Assembly: GCA_003117195.1 (NCBI GenBank)
Contig: BDSI01000219.1
Span: forward strand, 1-64,000
Reading direction: 5' to 3'
Length of the DNA: 64,000 bases
DNA from: Eudorina sp. 2006-703-Eu-15
Taxonomy: Eukaryota; Chlorophyta; Chlorophyceae; Chlamydomonadales; Volvocaceae
The notes beneath the pieces were generated by a model. The model worked only from the letters and a program-made list of their open reading frames with translations. It was not told where the DNA came from and searched no databases. Shown here piece after piece: positions 41,777-53,284 of the stretch (position 1 is the first letter of the stretch; each line of letters begins with the position of its first letter). The position numbers were made by a program, and so were the translations under genes.

Positions 41777-43068
41777 ACATGGGCGCGCGCGGAACAGCCC
41801 TACCGGGCAATTGGATGGGTGAACAGCCCTACCGGGCACTTGAATGGTGCGCGCGGAACCAGGGTGGCTATCTTATCTTTTGGAGTATCTACGGCGAGAG
41901 ATATACCCGGCTTAGAAACGCTGAAAGTATCTGTCTATGGAGAGATATTCCCAGCTGGAAACGCCTTCAAGTATCTACAGAGATCTGTACACCCGGGTAA
42001 ACGAAGGGGTGTGACAGGGTGTGACCACCAACTACGGAACCGTTAACCTATGACATATCTGGTCCTGGGCCTCACACGGAGAGATCAAAGCCACCACCCA
42101 CCCTGAGCGGGAGATATGGTCTGACTATCTGACCGCCCGAGTATCGGTCAATGGGGAGAAGTCATGCTCCCAGTGGGGCATCAAAGTATCTTATTCGTAC
42201 TTTTTCCAAGGAGGAAAAGTATCTAACATTTCCCACAATTTTGGGCCGAATATATATTTTTATCTTTAGATAGCCACCCTGCGGCGGAACAGCCCTACCG
42301 GGCACTTGGATGGGCGGAACAGCCCTACCGGGCACTTGGATGGGCTGAGCAGCCCTACCGGGCACTTGGATGGGTGCGCGGGGAACAACCCTACCAGGCA
42401 CTTGGATGGGCGGAACAGCCCTACCGGGCACTTGAATGGGTGGAACAGCCCTACCGGGCATTTGGATGGGCTGAGCAGCCCTACCGGGCACTTGGATGGG
42501 TGCGCGGGGAACAACCCTACCAGGCACTTGGATGGGCGGAACAGCCCTACCGGGCACATGGATGGGCGGAACAGCCCTACCGGGCACTTGGATGGGCTGA
42601 GCAGCCCTACCGGGCACTTGGATGGGTGCGCGGGGAACAACCCTACCAGGCACTTGAACAGCCCTACCGGGCACTTGAATGGGCGGAACAGCCCTTCCGG
42701 GCACTTGGATGGGCGCGCGAGGAACAGCCCTACCGGGCATTTGGATGGGCTGAGCAGCCCTACCGGGCACTTGGATGGGTGCGCGCGGAACAGCCCTACC
42801 GGGCACTTGGATGGGCGGAACAGCCCTACCGGGCACTTGGATGGGCGGAACAGCCCTACCAGGCACTTGGATGGGCGCGCACGGAACAGCCCTACCGGGC
42901 ACTTGGATGGGCTGAACAGCCCTACCGGGCACTTGGATGGGTGCGCGGGGAACAACCCTACCAGGCACTTGGATGGGCGCGTGCGGAACAGCCCTACCGG
43001 GCATTTGGATGGGCTGAGCAGCCCTACCGGGCACTTGGATGGGCGGAACAGCCCTACCGGGCACTTAA
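41777..43068. repeat. 30-bp satellite array (CGGAACAGCCCTACCGGGCA...)
   Basis: About 26 units lie in 42,282-43,068 and roughly two to three more in 41,777-41,859; a small TIR element splits the array. Each 30-bp unit starts CGGAACAGCCCTACCGGGCA and ends CTTGGATGGG. Some units carry an extra GCGCG insertion. Unit length is divisible by three, so frames stay open on both strands (for example PGRAVPPIQV on minus and EQPYRALGWA on plus). These are products of the repeat, not evidence of genes. Confidence 0.95.
41860..42281. mobile_element. Small non-autonomous TIR element inside the satellite
   Basis: The left end CAGGGTGGCTATCT (41,860) and the right end AGATAGCCACCCTG (to 42,281) are perfect inverted repeats of 14 bp, and satellite units resume directly on both sides. 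The CAGGG terminus recalls hAT elements, but no clear 8-bp duplication is seen. There is no coding capacity in its 422 bp. Confidence 0.7.
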
Positions 43069-44690
43069 AAAATAGTATAATGATTGTGTGGGATAGGGGG
43101 GTTCAGCTTCACCCGTGGCCACTAACTTGGCAGTCCCTACCTTCCCCGGTATTTCGGGGCACCCTCATCCGGTCTCCCATGCCGACTTCTCCGAAATCAG
43201 TGCTCTTCCCGGGTTCAGCACCCACCACCGGCATCCAGCGGAATCTGCCGAATCAACTAAGGCGTCAACTCCGCTCCTGGTCAGCTCGCAGGTCACTTTA
43301 ATCGGGTCCTTCACTGTCCATCGAGGGTCTTTGGCCCGCTCTCGGTCGGGGTCTAACCTGGAATTTCAGGGGCATATATGTCGTGACATAACAGTCGTGT
43401 CAGAACATGTATAATGTATGTTTTTAGGACAGCTCCGACTAACCCCCAACTAACTCGTGTACGGCACCCCAACCCCCTCAGCCGTACAGGAGCTGCGGTT
43501 GGGTGTCGGCAGCTGCCGCGGCTGGGAGCTGATAGTTGTACGGTGGGCCGGCTGGGAAGCTGCCGAGCCTGGGGGCACGCACACGGGTCGTTGGCATGAG
43601 TCGGGTAGCTGTACGGCTGGGAGCTGGAAGTTGCGCGGGAGACCGGCTGCGAAGCGACATGAGTGCATAGGTGTACGGCGGAGGTCAGGGGGTGGTGGCT
43701 GGCGGTTGGCGTGGCGCACGAGTGGGAGCTGGCAGTTGCGTGTGGTGCCGGCTGGGAAGCCTCGTGTGAGCTGCGTGTAAACTCAGATGGGATGCATGGG
43801 GCTGCGCCTTTCCATGAGCTGCATTTGGCTGCACACGGGATTCACACGGGCTGCACTGTAACTGGCGCGGCGGGGCGGCGCCAGCCGTCGCCGCCGCGCT
43901 GGGAAGTGGCGTGTGGGATGTGATGGGATGTGATCCAGCCAGGTGAGGACATGGCCGCGTGCGGTGCACTGCGTGCCCCGGTGCGGCGCGTCAGTCTTCC
44001 TACCTACGATCGAGCTGCATCAGAGCTCACACGCGGCTGCGGCTGACCGGCGCAAGGGGGCTGCACTGAAACTGGCGCGGCGGGGGCGGCGCCGCGCTGT
44101 GGGGCGAAAGGCACAGAAACTCAAGGGAAACTCAGTCAAAACTCGGAGGAAACTCGGCTGAAACTCCGAAGTCGAACAATGGAGGCTGTTCTAAGTCTTT
44201 TTGCTCTTGTGAGTAATTAGCGACTAGCGTCAGTTCTTCATCGCCTTGCGAAGCGCGCGGTAAGCGTCGGAGCTCAGTGTAGTAGGTGTCGTACAATGGT
44301 CGGCCCTGCTCCTCAAATACGGTGCAATGCACTGTCCCAGCATCTCGAGAAGCCTTTGCCAGCTTTCACCTACTACATATGATATCGAGACCACAGTAAG
44401 CAATGCTGGCGCATTGCATGTCCCGGGGGGTTTCGAAACGACGCGCTAAGGTGGTGTGCAGGGCGATGGGGGAGGGGGATGTGATGCGGGCGGGTGTGGA
44501 CGTGGTTTGGATCCAGGCCGTACCCTGGCTTGGGGAAGCTGAAGGCATTGCGGGCGAGCCGTACAGTGCCGTACAGTGGTGAACCGTACTGTACGGCATG
44601 ATCTATGCCACGTGGTAATCATTGCCGTGGCAATCATTGCCTGTCCGCTGATGATCGTGGTTTGCGTTGGCCGTGCCTGTCGGGGGTCCA
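43069..44690. other. No gene recognised
   Basis: GC-rich sequence with recurring GTACGGC and GGAAACTC words, and open frames without family features. Confidence 0.5.
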
Positions 44691-47390
44691 GCGTGCAGGC
44701 GCTGAGGGGCCCCGTCGATCCACCCATCCGTCCACCGAACCTGGCATCGGGGCGGTCCTCCCATCAGGCCGTCCCTCCGCTTGTTGCTGCTGGTGATCCT
44801 GGGGTGCCCCCGTGCCGCTGTCCCCCTTCCCGGCCGATCACCGATCTCTCCCCCCTGTTCTTCTTCGTGCCGTCCGCCCATCTGTCCCTTCGGTGCCGCG
44901 CTGTGTCCGGCGTCCCTCGCGGGCGCTGCTGTGTCGTCCGTCAGCCCTGCGGGGCCCCCGTGCGTAGTAGCTGCCACCAGCCCCGCGTTCCTCCCGGGGT
45001 CTCCCCCGGCCCTCCCATCCCCCGTGCCTCCGTCCCCCCGTCCGCCCATTTGTGTGCCCATCGGCCGTGTCCTCGCTCACGATCCAGCGGTTGAGCCGTC
45101 CTCCGCCAGCCCCTCGCCCCTCCTGTGCGCGTCCCCCTGTCCGCCCATTCACCGATCCGCCCCTCCCGGGGTTCGCCCGTCCGCGCATCGGCCCCCGTGT
45201 CCGCCGAACCTGGGCGTGTGGGTTGTGCTGGGCCTGCCAGACTTGCCGGTGTGATCCCGGGGTTGTCCCGGCGGCTTCCCGGTTTGGCCGTCCTCGCTTG
45301 CGGCCTCCGTGCCGCCGCTCCTCCCATGTCCCCGTGCCCCTGTCGTCCCGTCCGCCCATCCACCTATGCGCCCATCCGCCCATGCGGCCGGGGTGCGCCC
45401 ATGCGGCCGTTGGCCCATCCGCCCGTGTGGCCAGCCAGCCGTGCAAGGGAGATGTGGGGTGTCCGTGAGGGGCCGGCGGCGCCACCTATCGGCTCTTCGC
45501 GGCCGTTTGTCGGCCGAGGCCTGCTGTCCGGGCCCGCTGCCCCCCCGTTCGCCCGTGTGCTGATCCGTGTGGGGTGCTCCTTGGTGGAGATCCGCCCGGC
45601 CACCCGTCTGCTCATCCACCCCTGCTGTCTACCCATTCCTCCCATCCGGGCGCTCCTCCAGTCGGTCCACCCCGCCCGTTAGCCCCCCATCGCTCCCGTG
45701 CCCCCATGCCTCCGTCCCCCCATTGGCCTGTGCGGCGGTTTGCTCCCATTGCCTCAGCCCCTCGCTCCTGGCTGCTCCCCCGCGTCCGTCAGTCGTCCGC
45801 GCGTGTGTTCCTCCCGGGCGTGCCGCCCCTCCCGTCCCTCAGGGGGTGGGCCGTGCGGCTGTGCCCGCATCCGCCCCTCCACCCATCCATTCGTGTGCTC
45901 ATCCCTGCGACCGTGCTGTGGTCCCCCCTGTCTGCCTATGCGTCCGTGCTGTGGTCCCCTCTGTCGGCCTATGCGTCCGTGCGGTGGTCCCCCCTGTCGG
46001 CCTATGCGCCCGTGCTGTGGTCCCCCTGTCTGCCTATGCGTCCGTGCTGTGGTCCCGCCTGTCGGCCTATGCGCCCGTGCGGTGGTCCCCCTTGTCTGCC
46101 TATGCGCCCGTGCGGTGGTCCCCCCGTCCGTGCCGCCGTTCCCGGTGGGGCGGTGCGGCGGGGCGGGGCGGCGGGGGTGTGTGGTACTTTGCTTGGCGGG
46201 TTGTGTGGCCCACCGCGGGGCGGGGCGGCGGGGGTGTGTTTAGAATTGCAACCCGCCCGCCCGCCCGATCCCAAGTGGCAATATACTTACCATAGAACCT
46301 GCGGGGGTGTGTGGTACTTTGCTTGGCGGGTTGTGTGGCCATCCGGCCGTGTGGCGGTTCACCCATGCGGCCGTGCGGCGGTTCGCCCGTGCACCTCTCG
46401 CCCGTTGCGCGGAGCTGTGCGCGGCGGGGCGGGGCTGTGGGTTACTTTGGTAGGGATACGTTGAGCTCCCGTTCTTCTTCGTTGCACGGATATACACTTT
46501 CATATTTATGGCACATATTCCGGCATGCATTGCGCAATGTTTAATAAATTGAACTCCCTTGAATATGGCGGCGTCCGTGTCGGGTGTAATTCGAACGGGG
46601 CGCTGGACATTTTATCAGAACATTCGCGCGCGCGTGCCTCCGGCTCGGATTTCTCGGTGAATAATCTGCTAATGCTCCGTATGTGTTATTCATGAAATTG
46701 TATTGGCGTTGGGCGGTACTCTGTGTGGCGGGCGGTTATCCATCGAGCGACATCTTCACGGCGGCCTTTCCGCGCGCAGCCTTCCAAGCCGCCAAGGCTG
46801 TTGCAAATTGTCAGAACTCATTGCGCCGGATGTTTTGGTCCATGTCTGGTCGCTGTGCGCGGCGGGCTGGCCCGTCGCGCTATAATGTTCACCCTGGTAC
46901 GGGTCCCCGTACCCAGTCCCGTATTTCTGTGCATCGCCCCTCAAGCGATAGCTAATGGAAATAGTTGCATCCCCATCGGCGGATGCGGGCACGGCGATGG
47001 TGTTGGCCGCCTAGTCTGATAGGGGTCGCTGTGTCCGCCCATTCACCTATGCGCCCATCCGCCCATGCGCCGGTCCGCCGATCTGCCCATGCGGCTGGGG
47101 TGCGCCCATGTGGCCGTTGGCCCATCCGCCCGTAAAACAAAAACCATAGTTTACGTTCTTTCGCCGGCCGTACCCTTCGCGGCCGTTTGTCGGCCGCGGC
47201 TTGCTGTCCAGGCCCGCTGCCCACCAATCCGTCCGCCGAACCTGCCATCGGGGCGGTCCTGCTTGTTGCTGCTGGTGATTCTGGGTTGCCCCCGTGCCGC
47301 TGTCCTCCTTCCCGGCCGTGCACCGATCTTTCCCCCCTGTTCTTCTTCGTGCCGTTCGTCCACTGTCCCTTCGATGCCGCCGTGCAGTAA
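44691..47390. repeat. GC-rich low-complexity region with tandem and direct repeats
   Basis: The sequence is dominated by CCGCCCATCCGCCC / GTGCGGCC words, so most frames on both strands are open. A tandem array of about 33 bp (GTGCGGTGGTCCCCCTGTC and on) covers 45,905-46,135. A direct repeat of GGGGGTGTGTGGTACTTTGC lies at 46,172 and 46,303. About 140 bp near 44,750-44,900 recurs at 47,240-47,370. No protein family was recognised. Confidence 0.75.
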
Positions 47391-47397
47391 GCGACCC

Positions 47398-47459
47398 GAC
47401 CGGACAACCGTGCTCCGAGCATGCTCGCTAATTACTGGACTAGCCGGTAGCGAGCATCA
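47398..47459. repeat. Inverted partner of 56,236-56,297
   Basis: The 62-bp segment contains the palindrome GAGCATGCTC in CCGTGCTCCGAGCATGCTCG and recurs inverted 8.8 kb away with three or so mismatches. Sequence beyond the 62 bp does not continue to match, so these are probably two fragments of a dispersed repeat rather than ends of one large element. Confidence 0.7.
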
Positions 47460-47779
47460 GACAGCAGATCTCCATGCTCATGGCGCCAATATATGTAGTT
47501 AATTATGTTCTATTGAAGCAAGTAGCGAGCATGGCGATCTTCCGTCGATGCAAGGCCATGCTTCTGCACTTTAGTACGCTTCCGAACCAGACGGTGCTAG
47601 CGGACATAAATGAATTTTCTGAAAAGCTCTTTACTTTATGTTTTAATAAAGTCAAGGAGCGTCTTAATTCGCCGTAGAATTCGGAAAGAAGCTTGCCGAG
47701 CATTGCGTACAAGTAATCCAGAATATGACTGCGCCTCCGAAATGCGCCCGCCGAAGAAGGGTTGTTTGCGTATATTGTA

Positions 47780-48625
47780 AAGATGTATCCGGCGGCGTTA
47801 TGCGTTACTGCTGGAAATCGGCCGGACCGGTCGTCGCTGCTCGCTGGCCATGGAAGCCGCGCTCGCGACCATAACACAGGGAAGTCGCAATGCGCACGTT
47901 TACATACACTCAGACGAACACTTAAAACAGATGTATCCGGCGAGCTGTATGCGTTACCGCAGGAAATATGGGGTGGGCTGGTCGTCGGTGCTCGCCAGCC
48001 ATGGAAGTGCTGCTCCCGCACCTAACACCGGGAGATAGCAATGCGCCCGGGGCTATAGCCAACGATACATAATTTGGATAGATGTATCCGGCGAGCTGTA
48101 TTCGGTACCGCAGGAACCTGGGCAAGCCGGTCGTCGGTGCTCGCTGGCAATGCAAGTGCTGCTCCCTGCCTCCCTCGCTTTACATCGGGAGACAGCATTG
48201 CGCCCGGGGCTATCGCCTACGATACATAATATGGATAGTTGTATCCGGCGAGCTTAATTCGTTACCGCAGGAAATTGGGCAGGCCGGTCGTCGGTGCTCG
48301 CCAGCCATGGAAGTGCTGCTCCCTCGCTTTACACCGGGAGACAGCAATGCGGCCGCGGCTATAGCCTACGACACATAATTTGAATAGATGTATCCGGCGA
48401 GCTGTATGCATTACCGCAGGAAATTGGGTGGGCTGGTCGTCGGTGCTCGCCAGCCATGGTAGTGCTACTCCGGCACCTAACACCGGGAGATAGCATTGCG
48501 CCCGGGGCTATAGCCAACGATACATAATTTGAATAGATGTATCCGGCGAGCTGTATTCGGTACCGCAGGAACTTGGGCAGGCCGGTCGTCGGTGCTCGCT
48601 GGCTGCTGCTCCCGCGCGCCTAGGA
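47780..48625. repeat. Satellite array, unit about 150 bp
   Basis: Five to six units each start near GATGTATCCGGCGAGCTGTA and include GGTCGTCGGTGCTCGCCAGC and ACCGGGAGATAGCA. Units differ by substitutions and small deletions. No gene. Confidence 0.9.
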
Positions 48626-48683
48626 CCAGGACGCTGGGGGGCGCGTCTGGTCTGTAACAACAGATCGTCCTGGTAATGTGCCC

Positions 48684-49000
48684 CGCGAGCCCCCGTGGCC
48701 CTCCAAGACTACGGGCCACCGCTGGAGAAGTGACCCCGCCTTGGTGGATTCGCTAATAGGGGCGCCCTGGTGGCTAACTCCCCCTGAGCGGGCTTTATCC
48801 CTTACCATGGTTGGTTCTCAGGAACGGGGTGGTTCCCTGGTAGTGTTGACCCGGGGAGTGTTTCGGTGCACTTGGGGAGCCTGTCCGGAGCGCCATGGTG
48901 GCGTTAGTTCATTTAGGCAGTGTATGGTGAGGAAGCCTCGGCTGTCGCCGGGGCTGTCACCGATGACCCGCGGGGTCCGTTGTAACATCCTAATAATAAT
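48684..49000 (+). mobile_element. Short LINE 3' fragment with (TAA)n tail
   Basis: The plus-strand segment matches the 3' UTR of the LINE at 23.7-24.04 kb (shared words CGCGAGCCCCCGTGGCC and GGAACGGGGTGG) and ends in the same TGTAACATCC plus TAATAATAAT. Only the last 317 bp or so are present, a strongly 5'-truncated insertion. Confidence 0.88.
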
Positions 49001-50112
49001 GTGCCCGAATACAGTCCGGGATGTTGCAACACAGAGGTTGAAGGCAACCTTAATGGCCCGCAAGCAGAAACATGAAGGACACCGGACTGGCAGTCACTGT
49101 ACGACATTCCCCAATGCGCTTATTGCGAAATGAAACCACGACAGGTACACTTCCTCTCTTTTCAGCAAACCTCCTTGGTCAGTCAGTTATCGGTCATGTG
49201 CACGCACGAGCCCCGTACAACCCCTGCCCTATTCCATTGTTCTGATCCAAGTACGATGATTCAGCTGCCTTCTTCGATGTTCCTTCCCGCACTACGTGGA
49301 CTTCCCTCGCCCGGACTGTCCGCCCCCAGCCGCCTTGGCCCCAGCCGCCCTGCCCCCGCGCCCCCCGAAGCGATCACGGCTTTGCAACAACTAGCCGCTT
49401 TGCTTAGCCGCTCGCCCCACAGCTGCTGTGCTCCACCGGCTCCAGCGTAGGTGCCTCAGCAGGCACTTCAGTCAGTCCCTCGTTAACCACGTTTCTCCTG
49501 TAATGGGAATACAGATGGTTGTAACTCAGCCCTATCGTTCTCCATTTAGTTTTCCGCGCACTTGCTCCCTGTCTGGTAGCCTCGCGGAATATATACATTG
49601 CAAAATTTATACAACGTCGTTTCAGTGACCTATTAAGATTGGGGAAAGTCAACCATCGATGCCGTCGGCAGAACAGCAGAAGAATGCGAACCCAGGGCTG
49701 CAAAAAACCCATTAACATCATTATCTTCTCAGCAGCATGCGTACTCACGGCCCAATATGAAAGCCATGTCATCGGTCTGTCGCATTCTGTCGCTTGCGAA
49801 GCCAGCCCCGAAAGCTGCCAGAACGCTAAGAGACAAGGCAACTAGACAGCATTTTTAAATCAAAAATCTTGTACAGTTCTTGAGAGCGTCCATGGGATAA
49901 ACGGATTTTGTACGTATGATACGTACAAAACAGGGTCAACTTGGTCAAGCTGTAAAGCAGCAGTCTGCATGATGGAAAAAGTATGTAACAGCAGTAATGT
50001 ATGGTATGTAAGTATAAAGATATAGAACAATGGTCAATGACGGTTGAGTAATAATCAGCAGACTTCAGCAGCACGCAGCAAACGTGCTTCCGTACTGGGC
50101 TCTCTCGCCTAA
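49001..50112. other. No gene established
   Basis: On the minus strand near 49,720-49,810 a short frame (VLAAFGAGFASDRMRQ) runs into a GTGAGT, and a TTTTTTGCAG acceptor lies shortly downstream. This could be a remnant of a spliced gene, but no family is visible. Confidence 0.35.
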
Positions 50113-50400
50113 CGGATGGTACCCTTGATGGGAGTCTCCTGGTGCGGCGGCACGTCCAGATTCGTTTGGGTTGCGATCGAAAACGGTGCTGCAAGGCTGA
50201 TCCGCATGGGCGTCACCCCTGGGCTGATTCCAGGAATGTGATTCGGGCCGTGCGCGACTCCCTGTTCACCGAATCTCGGGCTGCTCTTTTCCCTGACGGA
50301 TGGTACCCTTGATGGGAGTCTCCTGGTGCGGCGGCACGCCCAGATTCGTTTGGGTCCTATAGGAACGTTGCTGCAAGGCTGATCCGCATGGGTTTCGGTG
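50113..50400. repeat. Direct repeat of about 100 bp, period about 183 bp
   Basis: CGGATGGTACCCTTGATGGG and the following bases (GTGCGGCGGCACG, CAGATTCGTTTGGGT) occur at 50,113 and again at 50,296. Confidence 0.85.
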
Positions 50401-50591
50401 TCTGGCTGGCTGGGGTCATGGCCTAGTGTTTTCTTTGGGTGCGGCGTTGTAGTGTCCTGCCGCCTTGGCGGTGGGGCCTGCTGGGGCTTGCCCAATCCAA
50501 AACTACTTCAGCCGACTATTCCCTCAAGAGCACGGTAAAAAACAGCAGTCAGGTCACGCGACATGGGCATCGCCGGCTTTGGCAGGCTGAT

Positions 50592-50640
50592 ATGGTGCTT
50601 GCGGGAGTTGAACCCACAGATCCTGGCCATCCAGTAGCAC
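50592..50640 (-). other. tRNA-like acceptor and T-arm sequence
   Basis: On the minus strand GGTGCTA ... GTGGGTTCAACTCCCGC ... AGCACC reads like a tRNA T-arm (B-box GGGTTCAACTCC) closed by a 6-bp acceptor stem, but only 48 nt separate the ends. There is no room for D and anticodon arms, so it is not a functional tRNA. It may be a relic of a tRNA or of a tRNA-derived SINE. Confidence 0.3.
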
Positions 50641-50719
50641 CAGCACGTGGAATCCGTAACTGGATCTCGCGCATAAATTCGATGCAACAGCTGCGAGCCT
50701 GACGATTAGGTCAGCAAGC

Positions 50720-51590
50720 CTGCCGTGACTCATCGCCGCCGAACATAGATTCGCAAGACATCCACAGGCCCCGCCCCGTGGCCTTCTGTCGATTTCCCCA
50801 GCGTGAAGCCTACTGCACAACATCCCCGTCAAAAGCTAAACAAGGCGGTAAACAGGGTAATGCCAGCAAGCGTTGCGCAGCTGCCATTCCGTTATCCCTT
50901 TAGTACCGCGTAGCATGTTGCATGTTCCCAGTCGAAGGCAATATGCCTGGTATCCACAAGCCTGCCCCGCACCCAGTCGTTTACCTGTCAGTATGACCAT
51001 TGCTACCTGTACCGTTGCTGCAGCTGCCCCCTCCATCGCCAATTTGTCAAGTTCAGAACGCTGCGCCGCTGTGCCCTGTGAATGGCAAAAAGGGACAGGC
51101 AGTCGTTAAGGCTGAAGGACAGCACCTTGCATCCCTTATGAATCATACAAAGTCAACCAGCACGCCGCCCACAAATCCCAGCCACGTGGCTATCCCCTTG
51201 CCCCTTGAATCCAGTTCATGAAGCCCCGCGCGATTCATCACCGCCAGATATGAACCCGCAAGGCATCCACAGGCCCAACCCCGCGCCCATCTATCGATTG
51301 TCCCAGTGTGAAGCCTAGTGTGCGGCATGCCCCAAAGGCTTAACAAGGCGGTAAACAGGGTGATGCCAGCAAGCGTTGCCCAGCTACGATTTCCTTATCC
51401 AGACCCTAACGCGCCGCGTAGCATGTTGCATGTCCCCTATCAAAGGCAGCGTACGTGGTACCCACAAGCCTGCCCCTTGCCCAGTCGTTTACCTGCTGTC
51501 AAAATGGCCGCTGCCACCTGTGCCGTTGCCGCCGCAACCCGCTCCGCCGCCAACGTGCCAAGTTCAGAACGCTGCGCCGCTGGCCTGTGA
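50720..51590. repeat. Diverged tandem duplication, period about 500 bp
   Basis: 50,722-51,085 and 51,223-51,590 share GACATCCACAGGCCC-like words, AAGGCGGTAAACAGGGT, GCCAGCAAGCGTTGC, GCGTAGCATGTTGCATGT, CAGTCGTTTACCTG and AAGTTCAGAACGCTGCGCCGCTG. Divergence is considerable. Neither unit holds a recognisable gene. Confidence 0.85.
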
Positions 51591-52237
51591 GCAACTTAAT
51601 CATGAGCTCGGTAAAGGAGCTCTTAACGGCATTCTCGTACACCCCAAGCGCTGGCGTTTCGAGCGTCTTCCGACGCGAGGGCGAGGAGGAAGAGACATTG
51701 TCCAAGCGCTTCCGAAGCTTGCCGAGCCCAGCGACGCGGTCTGAGAACTCTCCAGCCGCCTACAACGTGGAGGATCGACAGCTGCTCGGGAGAAGCGTTA
51801 ATTAGTGTCGCACCTTCTTCTGCAAACCGGGTCCTTCTCTTCCAAAACACCCACATTGTATGCTCCAGTTTGGTTTGCTTCACCGCTGGCGAGTGCATCC
51901 TCAAGGGAAGCAAGCACGATAGCTCCCGCAACTACCATTACAGTTAGAGCAAACATGAAATCAGCCAGAACTACAAATTCATTACTTGCCCGATAATGGT
52001 CGGTCTTAGTTCCCCCTGAAAGTATTCACACTCTGAAAGGATGTGGTCGCTGACTTTTCAAGCTTTCGCGAGCAATCAGCAATTGTGTACTTATTATTGG
52101 CATGATGCTTGATACTTGTAAGCCCTCAAGCCGTTGTTCCGTACTTCAGGATCCAAAGACAGCATAATTTCATGTGGCTTGCCACTGTGGAGCTATCTAA
52201 GCAGATGAGATTTTTAAATGATTGACAGTAATGTATG
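51591..52237. other. No gene established; tiny secreted-like frame on minus strand
   Basis: On the minus strand an ATG near 51,957 opens a roughly 50-codon frame with a hydrophobic leader (MFALTVMVVAGAIVLASL) and a short hydrophilic end with two Cys. It might be a first exon of a secreted protein. No continuation was found. Confidence 0.3.
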
Positions 52238-53284
52238 GGAATGCTTCAGCTTTGACCTCTCCGCCGCGGGCGCAAGAGGTCCGGTTCGATGCACAGCGAG
52301 CCCCACTTGACCACAAGTCCCAGGCAGGGGGGCAAGCTCGCCCGACAGAATTATAAAAGGATGGATTTGTGGTGACTGCTGCGGTTCAGCTTTGATCTCT
52401 CCGCCGCTGGCGCAAGAGCTCCGGTTCGATAGACAGCGAGCACCGACACCCCACCTGACCACAAGTCCACGGCAGGGGGGCAAGCTCGCTGGACAAACCT
52501 ATTACAAGGATGGATTTGAGGGTACTGCTGCGGTTCAGCTTTGATCTCTCCGCCGCGGGCCCAAGAGCTCCGGTTCGATGCACAGCGAGCACCGACGCCG
52601 CAACTGACCGCAAGTCCCCGGCACGGGGGCAAGCTCGCTGGACAAAACAATTACACACATGGATATGAGGTTATTTTAGTGGTCCAGCGTTGACTCCTTT
52701 GCCGCGGGCTCAAGAGCTCCGGTTCCATGGACATCGAGCACCGACGCCGCAATTGACCGCAGGTCTCCGGCATGTTGAAAATACGTCGCAGACCTGACGC
52801 TGCAACAGCTGACCAACGTCCAGTTCAGTACTAGCTGGACAAGCGAGCTGACATCGTACCTCGAACCACAGGCACACTCAAAGTCCTGACGAGCGATAGA
52901 TGTTACATTCAGCTAAGGAAACATGCTGGCTGCAGAGATAATATAGCAGCAGCTAAAGATTAATCTTGGTTCCGTACAATAAGACCCACCAAGGCAGGTA
53001 GGTCGCGACAGACAAACTTGTTTCTCAGAGAAACACAAACTAGCACCAAGGTAATAAGGACGAAGTCTGACCGAAAAATCACTACACTCCCACGCGGACA
53101 GACTTCGTACGACAACTGTACGATATAACTTTCATTCTCAAAGCATGCGGCTATTCCGCAGATAAGGTCAGCTGAAGCAATGTCACAACACGCAGTGGTG
53201 GTGACTGAATAAACAAATCAACCAAGCTCCCACGTAGAGCCAAGACAATGGCGAAAAGCAGGTCCAACCTTCCAAGTCAGCCAA

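Noticed and set aside
42282..43068. CRISPR-like array
   Set aside because: Units are contiguous near-identical repeats with no variable spacers, in a eukaryotic intron- and TE-rich context.
42162..43301. Long open frames on both strands (300 and 331 codons) as repeat-protein genes
   Set aside because: They consist almost wholly of 30-bp satellite units whose length is a multiple of three; frames are open on both strands at once and no start, splice or domain evidence supports them.
44576..46464. Pro/Arg-rich frames of 150-300 codons
   Set aside because: Composition comes from CCGCCCATCC-type low-complexity repeats; several frames are open simultaneously.
50592..50640. Functional tRNA gene
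   Set aside because: Only 48 nt between acceptor halves; D and anticodon arms cannot be formed.
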